Assembly: GCA_913061275.1 (NCBI GenBank)
Contig: CAJXSR010000009.1
Span: 1 to 64,000 of the forward strand
Direction: 5' to 3'
DNA from: an uncultured Paracoccaceae bacterium
Lineage (GTDB): Bacteria > Pseudomonadota > Alphaproteobacteria > Rhodobacterales > Rhodobacteraceae
DNA: 64,000 nt
Both the position numbers and the translations under genes were made by a program. Positions 8,143 through 17,939 of the stretch are shown in pieces. Each line of letters starts with the position of its first letter. Position 1 is the first letter of the stretch. Under the pieces are notes generated by a model. The model was not told the origin of the DNA and did no database searches. It saw only the letters and a list, made by a program, of their open reading frames with translations.

Positions 8143-9007
8143 CTTTCTTCACCTCTAATGCACGCATATATACTTGGTTGCGCGGTATGCCCAACAACTG
8201 GGCCACATGTTTAGCGGTATCTTTAACTGTCATTTCTTTCAAAGAAGTTAAAATCAACCGATCAATTTCAGCCTCTGTTATTTCTGGCACCACAGGCGGG
8301 CCTAAAACAATGACAATTTCACCCTTTGGCGTCGGGGCTTGCGCATAATAGTTTACCAACTCTTGTAGTGTACCATTACGCGCCTCTTCAAACTTTTTGG
8401 TCAATTCCCTACAGATTGTCGCACTGCGCTCTCCCGTGAATACCGCAACCATGTCATTCAAACACTTCAATAAGCGTTTCGGAGACTCGTAAAAAACAAC
8501 TGTAGACGGAATTGTCTTCACACTTACAAAATAATTTTTACGGGCTTGTGATTTGGTCGGGGAAAACCCCGCAAAAAAGAACTTATCGGTTGGTTGCCCT
8601 GCCACACAAAGGGCTGCCAACAGGGCCGAGGCACCAGGTGCGGCTATAACCTTATGCCCTGCATCTCGCACATATTGCGCCAAATGATACCCTGGGTCTG
8701 CCAGTAAAGGTGTTCCTGCATCTGAAACAAGGGCAACAGATTTGCCATTTTCCAATGCATCCAACAAATATGGACGTTTTTGGTGTCCATTATGGTCATG
8801 ATACGAAATAAGCTTTCTATCCCCCAGCGAAATACCGTGAATATCCATCAGTTTTCGCGTATTACGGGTATCTTCCGCTGCGATAATGTCCGCCATTGTC
8901 AATATATCAAGGCCCCGCAAAGTAATATCGCGGGCAGCGCCAATCGGTGTAGATACAATATATAGGCCAGATGATAGTTTTGCAGCACTCACTTGCTTAT
9001 TTCCCAT
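8132..9007 (-). CDS. rsmI: 16S rRNA (cytidine1402-2'-O)-methyltransferase
   Basis: RsmI adds the 2'-O-methyl group to C1402 in the decoding centre of 16S rRNA. The 291-residue protein starts the family pattern with GLYIVSTPIGAARDITLRGLD. It then has EDTRNTRKLMDIHGI, SYHDHNG and VALVSDAGTPLLADPGY, all typical of this tetrapyrrole-methylase-fold enzyme. The C-terminal helical region begins after GEIVIVLGPP. It is transcribed away from the LpoA-like gene and heads the rsmI-yraN-gshB-esterase run. Confidence 0.95.
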   Translation of the reverse strand: MGNKQVSAAKLSSGLYIVSTPIGAARDITLRGLDILTMADIIAAEDTRNTRKLMDIHGISLGDRKLISYHDHNGHQKRPYLLDALENGKSVALVSDAGTPLLADPGYHLAQYVRDAGHKVIAAPGASALLAALCVAGQPTDKFFFAGFSPTKSQARKNYFVSVKTIPSTVVFYESPKRLLKCLNDMVAVFTGERSATICRELTKKFEEARNGTLQELVNYYAQAPTPKGEIVIVLGPPVVPEITEAEIDRLILTSLKEMTVKDTAKHVAQLLGIPRNQVYMRALEVKKDDE

Positions 9008-9097
9008 CTATTTAAGTCAAGGCGTTGCTTTCGCTTATGACAGTACCTACCTTTGTTGGCAAACGAGTCGTTAATGGGATTTAGGGGGCGCCATCAT

Positions 9098-10264
9098 ATG
9101 CGCATAGATAAACAAATTATAAAAATTTTACGCATAAGCGTCATGATATTATCAATACCATTGCTCGCAGCTTGTATTGATACCTCTGGCGTTGGACGTC
9201 GTGTTGATCCTGGTAAGCCCGTAAAAGTTGCCATTCTGGTTCCCGCAGGAAGTGGGCAAGCACAACAAGATGCATTGGCAGATAGCCTTGTGAATGCAGC
9301 AAAGCTTGCCGCAAGTGATGTACAAGGGGCCCAAATAGACCTGATGATCTATGCAACTGCTGGGAATTCCGCGCAGGCTGCTACAGTTGCAAGACAAGCT
9401 GTTGCTGATGGGGCAAAAATCATTGTTGGCCCATTATTTGCCGAGGCGGCGAATTCTGTTGGCAGTGCGGTTTCAAGCCAAAATATAAATGTTCTAAGCC
9501 TTTCAAATAACACACAAATTGCAGGCGGAAACGTATTCGTTCTAGGAAATACTTTTGAAAATACCGCCAATCGTCTAGTGCAATATGCAGCGCGCAACGG
9601 TTTGAATAATATTGCCGCCGTAGCATCTGAAAACGCAGCGGGTGAGATTGCCCTTGATGCGGTACGCAAAGCCACAACTGCAGCAGGTGCAAACTATACT
9701 GGCTCTACTTCTTATGCATTCTCGACAGAAGGTGTTGTAGGCGCTGTCGCTGCCATAAAATCACAAGTTACAAGCACGGGAACACAAGCACTGGTATTTT
9801 CGTCTGATTCAGCTGGTGCACTCCCTATTCTTGCACAACTGTTACCTGAAAACGGATTAACCCCTGATGTTGTTAAATACATGGGGCTTACCCGTTGGGA
9901 TTTACCTGCATCAACATTAGATACACCAGGCTTGCAAGGTGGCTGGTTCACCCTGCCTGACACCAGTGCAATGTCTGCATTCACAAGCCGTTATTCTGCC
10001 GCTTACGGCGAAAGTCCGCATCCGCTTGCGGGTTTTGCCTATGATGGTATAGCCGCTATTGGCGCGCTTTTGGCAACGGGCTCACCTGATGCTTTAACAC
10101 GCACAAAATTAACACGCCCTGATGGTTTTGCTGGTGTGAACGGGGTTTTCAGATTATTGTCTGACGGAACCAATCAACGCGCCCTATCCATTGCAGAGGT
10201 ACGTGATGGAAAAGCAGTTGTAATTGATCCAGCACCGAGGGGATTTGGTGGAGCAGGCTCTTAA
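9098..10264 (+). CDS. LpoA-like penicillin-binding protein activator, lipoprotein
   Basis: Predicted outer-membrane lipoprotein with a periplasmic-binding-protein (type 1) fold, the family that includes LpoA, which stimulates peptidoglycan synthase PBP1A in E. coli. I start it at ATG 9098, about ten bases after a GGGGG ribosome site. That gives a signal peptide ending in IPLLAAC with Cys26 as the lipid-attachment residue. The mature part begins like a ligand-binding domain (VKVAILVPAGSGQ). The 388-residue length fits the C-terminal module of LpoA; its N-terminal TPR module is absent. The neighbours rsmI and yraN support the assignment, since yraM (LpoA) sits between yraL and yraN in E. coli. 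Activation of a PBP here is inference. Confidence 0.8.
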   Translation: MRIDKQIIKILRISVMILSIPLLAACIDTSGVGRRVDPGKPVKVAILVPAGSGQAQQDALADSLVNAAKLAASDVQGAQIDLMIYATAGNSAQAATVARQAVADGAKIIVGPLFAEAANSVGSAVSSQNINVLSLSNNTQIAGGNVFVLGNTFENTANRLVQYAARNGLNNIAAVASENAAGEIALDAVRKATTAAGANYTGSTSYAFSTEGVVGAVAAIKSQVTSTGTQALVFSSDSAGALPILAQLLPENGLTPDVVKYMGLTRWDLPASTLDTPGLQGGWFTLPDTSAMSAFTSRYSAAYGESPHPLAGFAYDGIAAIGALLATGSPDALTRTKLTRPDGFAGVNGVFRLLSDGTNQRALSIAEVRDGKAVVIDPAPRGFGGAGS

Positions 10265-13052
10265 CCTTTCAAAGAAATTTCAATCTGCACCTTCCGCAAG
10301 CGATTTAATCTGTTCCCCAGATTTGATATTTAACGCGTCGCAACTGCAACAAGATATGCAAACTGTCATTAATGACAGCGATGAAATTGATTACCGAAAC
10401 GCTTTTTCAGCACTTTTGCAATCAACCTATGCAAAGGGCCGTCTGGCGATAGAAGACGCCTATTCGCGTGCGCCATTTAACACACGCCAACTCACTACAT
10501 CATATACATTTTTGACAGATAAAATTGTATGTCAGGCTTATGAGTTTGCTTGGAATACACTTCACCCCAATGAAACTCCCGACAGGCATGATCGTTTATG
10601 CATAATGGCCGTCGGTGGATATGGTCGCGCCGAAATGGCACCATTTTCAGATGTTGATCTATTGTTTGTCACCACGAATAAACCAACCGAATGGGTGGAA
10701 ACTGTAATTGAGGCCACGCTTTATATTCTGTGGGATGTGAAGTTAAAAGTTGGGCATGCAACTCGTTCGATAGATGAGTGTGTGGAACTTGGCAAAGAAG
10801 ATTTAACCATACGCACATCGCTTTTGGAATGCCGCTACCTGACGGGCCGAAAAGCACTTTCCAAACAACTAGACCAACGCTTGTGGAAAAACTTATTTCG
10901 CAAATCCGGCCCTGAGTTTGTTGAACAAAAACTTATTGAACGCGAAACCCGCCACAAAAAACAAGGCGGGCAGAGGTTTATGCTGGAACCCAACGTAAAA
11001 GAAGGCAAAGGCGGCTTGCGCGACCTTCAAACATTATTCTGGATTACCAAATACTTAAGCCACGCTGAAAACCCCGAAGAAATGATAAAACAGGGGTATT
11101 TTACCACTGAAGAACACGAGCAATTCTATGAAGCTGAAGAGTTTTTATGGACAGTTCGATGCCACCTGCATATAGTTACAAAACGTGCAACTGAACAGCT
11201 AACCTTTGACACGCAAATTGAGGTTGCACAGGCCCTAAACTATAACGATCAAGATGGTCAGCGTGGCGTAGAAAAATTCATGCAAGATTATTTTCGCCAC
11301 GCCACTAAAGTGGGCGACCTTACACGCATATTTTTGACTGCATTAGAAGCACAGCACGTCAAAAAACAACCCAGCATCGGGCGCAGATTAATGCATGCCG
11401 TGGGTTGGGGCCGTGAAACCGCGGCCGATGGGTATGTGATCGAACATGGCCGTCTGAAGTTCGATAACGAAGACACTGTGTTTGAAGACCCCCTGAACAT
11501 ATTGCGCATCTACGAGGAAGCTTTACGTTCAGAGGTCTTAATTCACCCAGATGCCATGCGGATGATTGCCGCCAACCTGCACTTGATAGATGATAATTTC
11601 AGACGTAACCCCGAAGCAATTCGGATTTTCTTAGATACGCTTATTGAATGCGGCAATCCCGAACGGGCGTTACGTCGTATGAACGAATTGGGCGTTCTAG
11701 GGGCCTTTATACCAGAATTTCAACGCATAATTGCGATGATGCAATTCAATGTTTATCATCACTACACGGTCGATGAACACACAATCCAGTGCATCTCTAA
11801 CCTTGCGCAAATTGAACGGGGTGAATTAAAAGAAAGCCTGCCGATTGTATCGGGGTTATTAAACCGGGGCATAAACCGAAGGGTAATTTATGTAGCCCTT
11901 CTGTTGCACGATATTGGTAAAGGCTTGCCGGAAGACCACTCTATAGCTGGTGCCCGTATGGCTGAAACCATTGCCCCTAGGTTAGGTCTAGACCAACAAG
12001 AGGTCGAAACCGTTGTCTGGCTGATCCGTAACCATTTGGTTATGTCGGATGTAGCGCAAAAACGTGATCTGTCTGATCCGCGAACAGTGCGTGATTTTGT
12101 GCAAACTGTCAAAAGTACAAACAGGTTGCATCTGTTAACCATCCTTACAGTTTGCGACATTCGCGGTGTCGGGCCAAACACCTGGAATAACTGGAAAGCC
12201 CAGCTAATTCGCACGCTTTATTTTGCCAGCCAGCAGGCATTACAAGGCGGTGCAGTCCATACAGATCAACCGCATCGTTTAGAAGAAGCTAAAACTGCAT
12301 TGAAAGATGCGTTGGGCAAAAAGAAAGAGACTTTGTACCTTGCAGAGTTAGAGCGTCATTATGATCCGTATTGGCAAGGATTAGATACCGCAACACATGT
12401 AATTTTTGCAAAGCTTTTTGAAAAACTGAAAGGCGATAAAATCGGCATTGATATTATCGCTGATGCCGATCGTGATGCAACACAGGCCTGTTTTGTTATG
12501 CAAGACCATCCTGGTATATTCACCCGCCTTGCAGGTGCCTTAGCACTTGTAGGGGCTAATGTTGTGGATGCGCGCACCTATACCAGTAATGATGGCTACG
12601 CCACCGCCGCTTTTTGGGTGCAAGACATGGATGGCAAACCTTATGAAGAAGCCCGTATCATACGGTTAAGAAATATGATCCTGAAAACATTAAAAGGCGA
12701 AGTTATCGCCAGTGAAGCCCTAAAAACACGTGATAAGCTAAAGAAGCGCGAACGTGATTTTATTGTCCCCACAGTGATTACTTTTGATAATGAAGGCTCC
12801 GAGATATACACAATTATTGAGGTCGACACCCGTGATCGCCCAGGTCTTTTGCATGATCTTACCCATACGTTAAACCACGCAAATATTTACATCGCATCTG
12901 CTGTAATTGCCACTTACGGCGTTCAGGCTGTTGATGTATTCTATGTAAAAGATATGTTTGGCCACAAAATTCACGCAAAAACCAAACGTGACACTATTGA
13001 GAAAAAACTGCGTGATGCAATCGTTCAGGGCGCGAAAGGTGCAATGTCGTGA
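10248..13052 (+). CDS. glnD: [Protein-PII] uridylyltransferase / uridylyl-removing enzyme
   Basis: GlnD senses glutamine and adds or removes UMP on PII proteins, so controlling nitrogen assimilation. Domains in order are: nucleotidyltransferase with GGYGRAEMAPFSDVDLL, the PII-uridylyltransferase helical domain with KEGKGGLRDLQTL, an HD phosphohydrolase domain with LLLHDIGKG, and two ACT domains near the C terminus (HPGIFTRLAGAL and DRPGLLHDLTHTL). The length of about 934 residues is normal. The frame is open from TTG 10224. I prefer GTG 10248 because GAGGGGA at 10237-10243 precedes it. Either start overlaps the end of the LpoA-like gene. The last 4 bp overlap murJ. Confidence 0.95.
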   Translation: MEQALNLSKKFQSAPSASDLICSPDLIFNASQLQQDMQTVINDSDEIDYRNAFSALLQSTYAKGRLAIEDAYSRAPFNTRQLTTSYTFLTDKIVCQAYEFAWNTLHPNETPDRHDRLCIMAVGGYGRAEMAPFSDVDLLFVTTNKPTEWVETVIEATLYILWDVKLKVGHATRSIDECVELGKEDLTIRTSLLECRYLTGRKALSKQLDQRLWKNLFRKSGPEFVEQKLIERETRHKKQGGQRFMLEPNVKEGKGGLRDLQTLFWITKYLSHAENPEEMIKQGYFTTEEHEQFYEAEEFLWTVRCHLHIVTKRATEQLTFDTQIEVAQALNYNDQDGQRGVEKFMQDYFRHATKVGDLTRIFLTALEAQHVKKQPSIGRRLMHAVGWGRETAADGYVIEHGRLKFDNEDTVFEDPLNILRIYEEALRSEVLIHPDAMRMIAANLHLIDDNFRRNPEAIRIFLDTLIECGNPERALRRMNELGVLGAFIPEFQRIIAMMQFNVYHHYTVDEHTIQCISNLAQIERGELKESLPIVSGLLNRGINRRVIYVALLLHDIGKGLPEDHSIAGARMAETIAPRLGLDQQEVETVVWLIRNHLVMSDVAQKRDLSDPRTVRDFVQTVKSTNRLHLLTILTVCDIRGVGPNTWNNWKAQLIRTLYFASQQALQGGAVHTDQPHRLEEAKTALKDALGKKKETLYLAELERHYDPYWQGLDTATHVIFAKLFEKLKGDKIGIDIIADADRDATQACFVMQDHPGIFTRLAGALALVGANVVDARTYTSNDGYATAAFWVQDMDGKPYEEARIIRLRNMILKTLKGEVIASEALKTRDKLKKRERDFIVPTVITFDNEGSEIYTIIEVDTRDRPGLLHDLTHTLNHANIYIASAVIATYGVQAVDVFYVKDMFGHKIHAKTKRDTIEKKLRDAIVQGAKGAMS

Positions 13053-14593
13053 CAAAACAAATTCGACTTGTATCCGCATTTTTCACAGTCGGTATATGGA
13101 CATTCCTAAGCCGTATAGCTGGCTTTGTGCGCGACATCCTAATCGCCGCTTTCTTTGGTGCAGGCCCGATTGCAGAAGCTTTTCAAGTCGCTTTTGCCTT
13201 GCCCAACATGTTTCGCCGTTTCTTCGCAGAAGGCGCATTCAACATGGCCTTTATACCGATGTTTTCCAAAAAATTGGAAGCGGATGACGGCGCTGTTGAA
13301 TTTGCCCAAGATGCTTTTTCTGGCCTTGCATCCCTTTTAATTGTCCTCACACTTATTGCCCAGATTTTCATGCCGTGGTTCGTCTGGGCCATGGCCAGTG
13401 GTTTTGTGGGCGATGCGCGATTTGATACATCAGTCGATTTCGCGCGCATCTGTTTTCCCTATATTCTGTTCATCTCGCTTGCAGCCCTTTTAAGTGGTGT
13501 CTTAAATGCAAGCGGGCGTTTCGCAGCCGCAGCCGCCGCCCCCGTTTTATTGAACGCAATAATTGTCGGGGCAATGGGTGGGGCATACTGGTTAGGTTGG
13601 GACATTGCAAAAGCCCTAGTATGGGCCGTACCAGTTGCAGGTATTGCCCAAATGCTACTTGTCTGGTTTGCCGCCGATAAGGCAGGATTGCGGTTAATTC
13701 CACGCTTACCAAAAATGACCCCAGAATTGAAAAAACTGGCCATAATAGCAGCCCCTGCGGCAATGGCAGGCGGGGTTGTACAAATCAACCTTTTAGTCGG
13801 CCGCCAAGTTGCCAGTTTTTATGATGGCGCCATTCAGTGGCTTTCTGTGGCCGACAGGCTTTACCAATTACCTTTAGGCGTAGTGGGCATTGCAATCGGT
13901 GTGGTTTTACTACCTGACCTGTCACGCAAAATACGCGCAAAAGATACCGATGGCGGACGACATGCCTTTAACCGTGCTGCTGAATTTGCATTGGCTTTAA
14001 CCATTCCCGCCGCCGCCGCATTGTTTCTTGCAGCCCAACCGTTAATCTCAGTTCTGTTCCAACGCGGTGCTTTTACATTGTATGATGCACAGGCCACCGC
14101 CACAGCCCTTGCGATTTATAGTATTGGCCTACCTGCCTTTGTCTTTCAAAAAGTAATTCAACCCCTCTATTTTGCCCGTGAAGACACCAAAACGCCGTTT
14201 TATTTTGCAGTGGTATCTATGATAATAAACGTCGTGATTGCTGTCGGCCTATCGTATAAAATCGGGTATTTATCTGCGGCGGTCGGGGTTACAGTTTCTG
14301 CTTGGGGCATGACGGCTCTATTATGGTCTGGCACACGCAATATGGGGACAGCTGCACAATTTGATGCGCAGTTTTTTACGACAGTTCCAAAAATCATTTT
14401 TGCAACCGCCGTGATGAGTGTCGTAATATACTTTACCCAAAAGTATTTATCACAAGCCCTCGTAACCGATGGGGTGCGTTATTTAGCGCTATCAGGGTTG
14501 GTTGCATCAGGCATTATAAGTTATGCCGCAGCCTTACTTGGTTTTGGCACATATTCACTTAAAGAGATCAAACAATTTACAAAACGCGGCTAA
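13049..14593 (+). CDS. murJ: Lipid II flippase MurJ
   Basis: Integral membrane protein of the MVF/MviN family that moves lipid II across the inner membrane for peptidoglycan synthesis. The 514-residue chain is hydrophobic throughout, consistent with 14 membrane helices. The family segment FLSRIAGFVRDILIAAFFGA is at the N terminus and FRRFFAEGAFNMAFIPMF follows. It starts at a GTG that overlaps the glnD stop by 4 bp, so translation is coupled. Its 3' end meets the convergent rhomboid gene with a 4-bp overlap. Confidence 0.96.
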   Translation: MTKQIRLVSAFFTVGIWTFLSRIAGFVRDILIAAFFGAGPIAEAFQVAFALPNMFRRFFAEGAFNMAFIPMFSKKLEADDGAVEFAQDAFSGLASLLIVLTLIAQIFMPWFVWAMASGFVGDARFDTSVDFARICFPYILFISLAALLSGVLNASGRFAAAAAAPVLLNAIIVGAMGGAYWLGWDIAKALVWAVPVAGIAQMLLVWFAADKAGLRLIPRLPKMTPELKKLAIIAAPAAMAGGVVQINLLVGRQVASFYDGAIQWLSVADRLYQLPLGVVGIAIGVVLLPDLSRKIRAKDTDGGRHAFNRAAEFALALTIPAAAALFLAAQPLISVLFQRGAFTLYDAQATATALAIYSIGLPAFVFQKVIQPLYFAREDTKTPFYFAVVSMIINVVIAVGLSYKIGYLSAAVGVTVSAWGMTALLWSGTRNMGTAAQFDAQFFTTVPKIIFATAVMSVVIYFTQKYLSQALVTDGVRYLALSGLVASGIISYAAALLGFGTYSLKEIKQFTKRG

Positions 14594-15318
14594 CGTTGCT
14601 GCAATAACATACGTAAATACAGTATCCGCTGTTTGCCATCTGGCCCCAGAATAATGGTCATCAGAAAACCAACCAAGAAGCCAGTGAACTCTGCCAGCCA
14701 ATTATTTGAACCGCCGAAAATAATCTTAAATATTATCGTAATCGATATGAAGAAAATAATTAAATAGAACGCTTTAAATCCATTTTCCCCTTCGCTTTTC
14801 AATTTACTAAACCGCAACCATGTAAAGGCACCGATGAAGCCATATACCGCAGGTGTTGAGCCGACTAAGGCATACCGTTCATCGAACGCCATAGAATACA
14901 CCGCCGCCCCGATTGCACCACTTGCCAAGAATATACCCAAAACCACAAATGGGTTCACAATTTCGGCAACATATTTTCCAAGAGCTAGAATAAATACCAG
15001 CGACAAAACCATGTGCGTCAAAGTTTGATGAATAAACATATAACTGAAAAATCGTACCATATTATCCGCAGAATAAATATGGTTCAGGCGCATCCAGTCA
15101 AATATCGTATCACTAAAAGCAAATTTCTGTACCGCCTCAACGCGCCATCCAATACCTTGTGGCCCACCAATAATTCCTGCCTCAGCCGCCTGAAATACCA
15201 ATTCTACACCGCCTATTAGGCAAGTTAGTACAATCACTACCGCGGGTAACGGATTGATCGGGTGCGCATTTAAATCGTCGTTATACATATCAAACCTTGG
15301 TTGACGCCACGCGTGCAT
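14590..15318 (-). CDS. Rhomboid-family membrane protein, probably catalytically inactive
   Basis: Six-helix membrane protein of the rhomboid fold, 242 residues. Active rhomboids need Ser in a GxSG motif of helix 4, His in helix 6, and an Asn and His in helix 2. Here the helix 4 motif reads GSTPAVYG (residues 153-160), putting Thr155 at the nucleophile position. The helix 6 motif reads LAEFTGFLVGF, with Glu220 where His is expected. The helix 2 motif HMVLSL (102-107) has Ser106 where Asn is expected. The fold seems kept but no catalytic pair remains, so it resembles iRhom-type pseudoproteases. Its function is unknown. The alignment was made by eye. Confidence 0.8.
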   Translation of the reverse strand: MHAWRQPRFDMYNDDLNAHPINPLPAVVIVLTCLIGGVELVFQAAEAGIIGGPQGIGWRVEAVQKFAFSDTIFDWMRLNHIYSADNMVRFFSYMFIHQTLTHMVLSLVFILALGKYVAEIVNPFVVLGIFLASGAIGAAVYSMAFDERYALVGSTPAVYGFIGAFTWLRFSKLKSEGENGFKAFYLIIFFISITIIFKIIFGGSNNWLAEFTGFLVGFLMTIILGPDGKQRILYLRMLLQQR

Positions 15319-15360
15319 AACGCGATAAGCCCTATGTAATCCAGACGGGAATAGATTGCT

Positions 15361-16383
15361 ATGACAGATACAAAATTCACACCGCGCGTTTTTTCAGGAA
15401 TTCAGCCATCGGGCAACCTGACGCTTGGCAATTATCTGGGTGCCGTTCGTCGATTTGTAGAAATGCAAAACACAGGGATTGAGACAATCTATTGCATGGT
15501 CGACCTACACGCAATTACCGTCTGGCAAGACCCCGCAGATTTGCGCCAACGCACACGTGAATTGGCCGCTGCGTACCTTGCCTGTGGCCTTGATCCGCAA
15601 AAATCCATTCTGTTCAACCAAAGTCAGGTTCCCGCCCACGCCCAACTGGGCTGGTTGCTTAACTGTGTCACCCGCCTTGGCTGGATGAACCGCATGACCC
15701 AGTTCAAAGACAAAGCGGGCAAAAACGCCGAAAAAATGTCACTGGGGCTTTACGCCTACCCGTCGCTTATGGCCGCCGATATTCTGGCCTACAAAGCCAC
15801 CCATGTGCCTGTGGGCGAAGACCAGAAACAACACGTGGAACTGACCCGCGACATCGCCAATAAGTTCAATCACGACTACAAAGTGGATTTCTTCCCAGAG
15901 CCCGAACCGATCATCGACGGGGCTGGCACACGCGTGATGTCATTACGTGATGGCACCAAAAAGATGTCAAAATCCGACCCAAGTGACCTAAGCCGCATCA
16001 ACATGATGGATGACGCAGATACGATTGCCAAAAAAATCCGCAAAGCTAAAACTGATCCAGAACCCCTGCCCGATAATCTGGATGACCTTGCAGGCCGCCC
16101 AGAGGCGCGTAACCTGATTAACATATATGCAGGCATTTCAGACCAAACCCCCGAAGCCGTGATTGCGCAGGTCGCAGGCCAACAATTCGGCCAATTCAAA
16201 CCACTTCTGGCCGACCTAGCCGTCGCCCACCTGTCACCCATAGCAGATGAAATGCGCCGCCTGATGAATGATGTCACCGAGATCGACCGCATCTTAGGCG
16301 ATGGCGCCAACCGCGCCGCCGAGATCGCAGAGCCTATATTGGCAGACGCATATGATATTGTCGGGTTTGTACGGTCTCGGTAG
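15361..16383 (+). CDS. trpS: Tryptophanyl-tRNA synthetase
   Basis: Charges tRNA-Trp with tryptophan; class I synthetase. The HIGH-equivalent motif appears in [16 protein letters not shown] near residue 14, and the KMSKS motif is exact in [10 protein letters not shown] near residue 200. The length of 340 residues is standard. The codon use and GC content of this gene are noticeably richer in C and G than those of neighbours such as glnD, as expected for a highly expressed gene. The GC-rich hairpins that follow may end its transcript. Confidence 0.97.
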   Translation: MTDTKFTPRVFSGIQPSGNLTLGNYLGAVRRFVEMQNTGIETIYCMVDLHAITVWQDPADLRQRTRELAAAYLACGLDPQKSILFNQSQVPAHAQLGWLLNCVTRLGWMNRMTQFKDKAGKNAEKMSLGLYAYPSLMAADILAYKATHVPVGEDQKQHVELTRDIANKFNHDYKVDFFPEPEPIIDGAGTRVMSLRDGTKKMSKSDPSDLSRINMMDDADTIAKKIRKAKTDPEPLPDNLDDLAGRPEARNLINIYAGISDQTPEAVIAQVAGQQFGQFKPLLADLAVAHLSPIADEMRRLMNDVTEIDRILGDGANRAAEIAEPILADAYDIVGFVRSR

Positions 16384-16459
16384 ATAGCTGTTTTAGACTG
16401 CCCCCACCCAAATCTTTTACCAAGTTCACAAATAACACACGAAGCGCCTGACCCTGGGT

Positions 16460-16518
16460 GGGCGCATGTGCGCCCTCCCGTGGGGAGGGTCGGGCGCGGC
16501 CCTCGTCTGGGGACGAGG
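16460..16518. repeat. Cluster of three GC-rich hairpins, REP-like
   Basis: Three perfect 7-bp stems follow each other. GGGCGCA pairs with TGCGCCC around TG (16460-16475). CCCTCCC pairs with GGGAGGG around GTG (16473-16489). CCTCGTC pairs with GACGAGG around TGGG (16501-16518). The first two share bases and are alternatives. The composition differs sharply from the flanks. No T-run follows, so a classical terminator is unlikely. A repeated extragenic palindrome is the better guess; copies elsewhere in the genome cannot be checked here. Confidence 0.6.
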
Positions 16519-16706
16519 TCTGGGAATGGTGGAGAGGTTTTGTAAATCTAAACTTCAGTTGTGCTTGGTAAGAATTTAGGGCCGTTGTTATTATTGGGTG
16601 TAATTTCTTATACTATACCTGCTTCGGTACATAGGTATCAGGAATAGTAACTCTCACAACTACACTCCTAAAATTTAACAAATTACTATAAATTTAAATA
16701 CTTAAC

Positions 16707-16730
16707 CCCATGTCCCAACTGGGACATGGG
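16707..16730. terminator. Strong palindrome between convergent genes
   Basis: CCCATGTCCCA pairs perfectly with TGGGACATGGG around an AC loop, an 11-bp stem. It lies 28 bp downstream of the dpaL stop codon on the minus strand and could also stop read-through from trpS. There is no T-run on either side, so it may be an RNA 3'-end stabiliser or a protein-binding palindrome rather than an intrinsic terminator. Confidence 0.5.
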
Positions 16731-16757
16731 CGCAGATCGCCGTAAATTTCTTATATT

Positions 16758-17939
16758 TTAATCCGCCATCAACTGTTCATAAATCTCCACGTCAGTCGCC
16801 CCTTCCGAGCCGATCAGCAACACGCGTGACATCTCATTCAAGCCAAGTTTAGCCCGCAAATCATCCTGACTGGCCCCTGCAATCACCGCTGCCAACCCAG
16901 CCACAGCACTCTCGCCCGCTATAATGCTTGGATCATTACCAATAGGCCTGCCAGCCAGTCGCATGGCAGGTGCCACGGTACTTTCTGGAATAGTCAAAAA
17001 ATCCTGCGCGTTTTCACGCAAGATATTCCAAGCCAATGGTGATGGCTCACCACAAGACAAACCAGCCATCAGGGTTTCTTCTTCAATCACCACATTAGTA
17101 GCAACACCCGCTTTTGCACTTTCAAACAAACACGCCGCCAATTCAGGTTCCACCACCACAACACGCGGTGCTTTATCCCCCCAATGTTGACGCAAGCCTG
17201 CAACCACACCTGCCGCCAAACCGCCAACACCGCCTTGCAAAAACACATGGCTTGGCGGGGTGTCTAATTCTTGCTCTATCTCGTTTACCATAACCCCGTA
17301 TCCCGCCATCACATCCGTAGGCGGTTGGGTATATCCCTGCCATGAGGTATCAGACACAATGAACCAGCCATTTGCATCAGCATCACGGCGCACATCATCA
17401 ACAGAAGCATCATAATCGCCGTCAACACGGGTAACAGTAGCCCCTAAATCCCGCATCGCTTGCGCACGGCCCTCACTAACATCGCGGTGGATATATATCT
17501 GACAAGGTGCGCCAAACCGTCCTGCCCCCCAAGCCAATGACCGCCCGTGATTACCATCCGTGGCTGATGCCAAAGTAATCTTGGCCACGTCATCCGCGTA
17601 AACACCTTTGCGAATATCAACCAATGTCACAGCGTTACCCAGACGCTTGCTTAACTCGCGTTGTAATATCCTTAAACCTGCGTAAGATCCGCCAAGGGCT
17701 TTGAAGCTACCCAACCCAAAGCGCGGGCCTTCGTCTTTGTATAGAATATCGCCCAAATTCAGAGATTTAGCTAGGTCTGTAAGGGCGTACAACGGCGTTG
17801 GTGCATAGCCACTCCATGCAGTTATTTCTGCGAATGAGGCCGCAAAATCATCACGGCTGATAACCGTTTCATGCGCATTGCCAACGGCTACCTGCATAGG
17901 TCTGTGGTCAATCTTGGCAGTTTTAAAATCTTCAAACAT
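16758..17939 (-). CDS. dpaL: Diaminopropionate ammonia-lyase-like PLP enzyme
   Basis: Expected to turn 2,3-diaminopropionate into pyruvate and two ammonia. The PLP lysine is Lys80 in FGLGSFKALGG. Asp128 in ASATDGNHGRSLAWGA matches the second acid-base residue known in E. coli DpaL (Lys77 and Asp120 there). The phosphate loop QGGVGGLAAG and the C-terminal LLIGSEGATD complete the fold-type II pattern. The length of 393 residues fits. Its ATG directly abuts the stop codon of the M20 amidohydrolase gene with no gap, so the two form an operon. The M20 enzyme may release the lyase's substrate from an N-acylated precursor; that is inference. A related dehydratase specificity cannot be excluded. Confidence 0.82.
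   Translation of the reverse strand: MFEDFKTAKIDHRPMQVAVGNAHETVISRDDFAASFAEITAWSGYAPTPLYALTDLAKSLNLGDILYKDEGPRFGLGSFKALGGSYAGLRILQRELSKRLGNAVTLVDIRKGVYADDVAKITLASATDGNHGRSLAWGAGRFGAPCQIYIHRDVSEGRAQAMRDLGATVTRVDGDYDASVDDVRRDADANGWFIVSDTSWQGYTQPPTDVMAGYGVMVNEIEQELDTPPSHVFLQGGVGGLAAGVVAGLRQHWGDKAPRVVVVEPELAACLFESAKAGVATNVVIEEETLMAGLSCGEPSPLAWNILRENAQDFLTIPESTVAPAMRLAGRPIGNDPSIIAGESAVAGLAAVIAGASQDDLRAKLGLNEMSRVLLIGSEGATDVEIYEQLMAD

Larger units (their letters stand above)
16384..16757. other. Intergenic region between convergent trpS and dpaL
   Basis: This 374-bp gap has no ORF of note. It contains a cluster of three GC-rich stem-loops (16460-16518) in otherwise AT-rich DNA, a long unrelated AT-rich spacer, and a near-perfect palindrome at 16707-16730 close to the dpaL stop codon. 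Confidence 0.6.
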
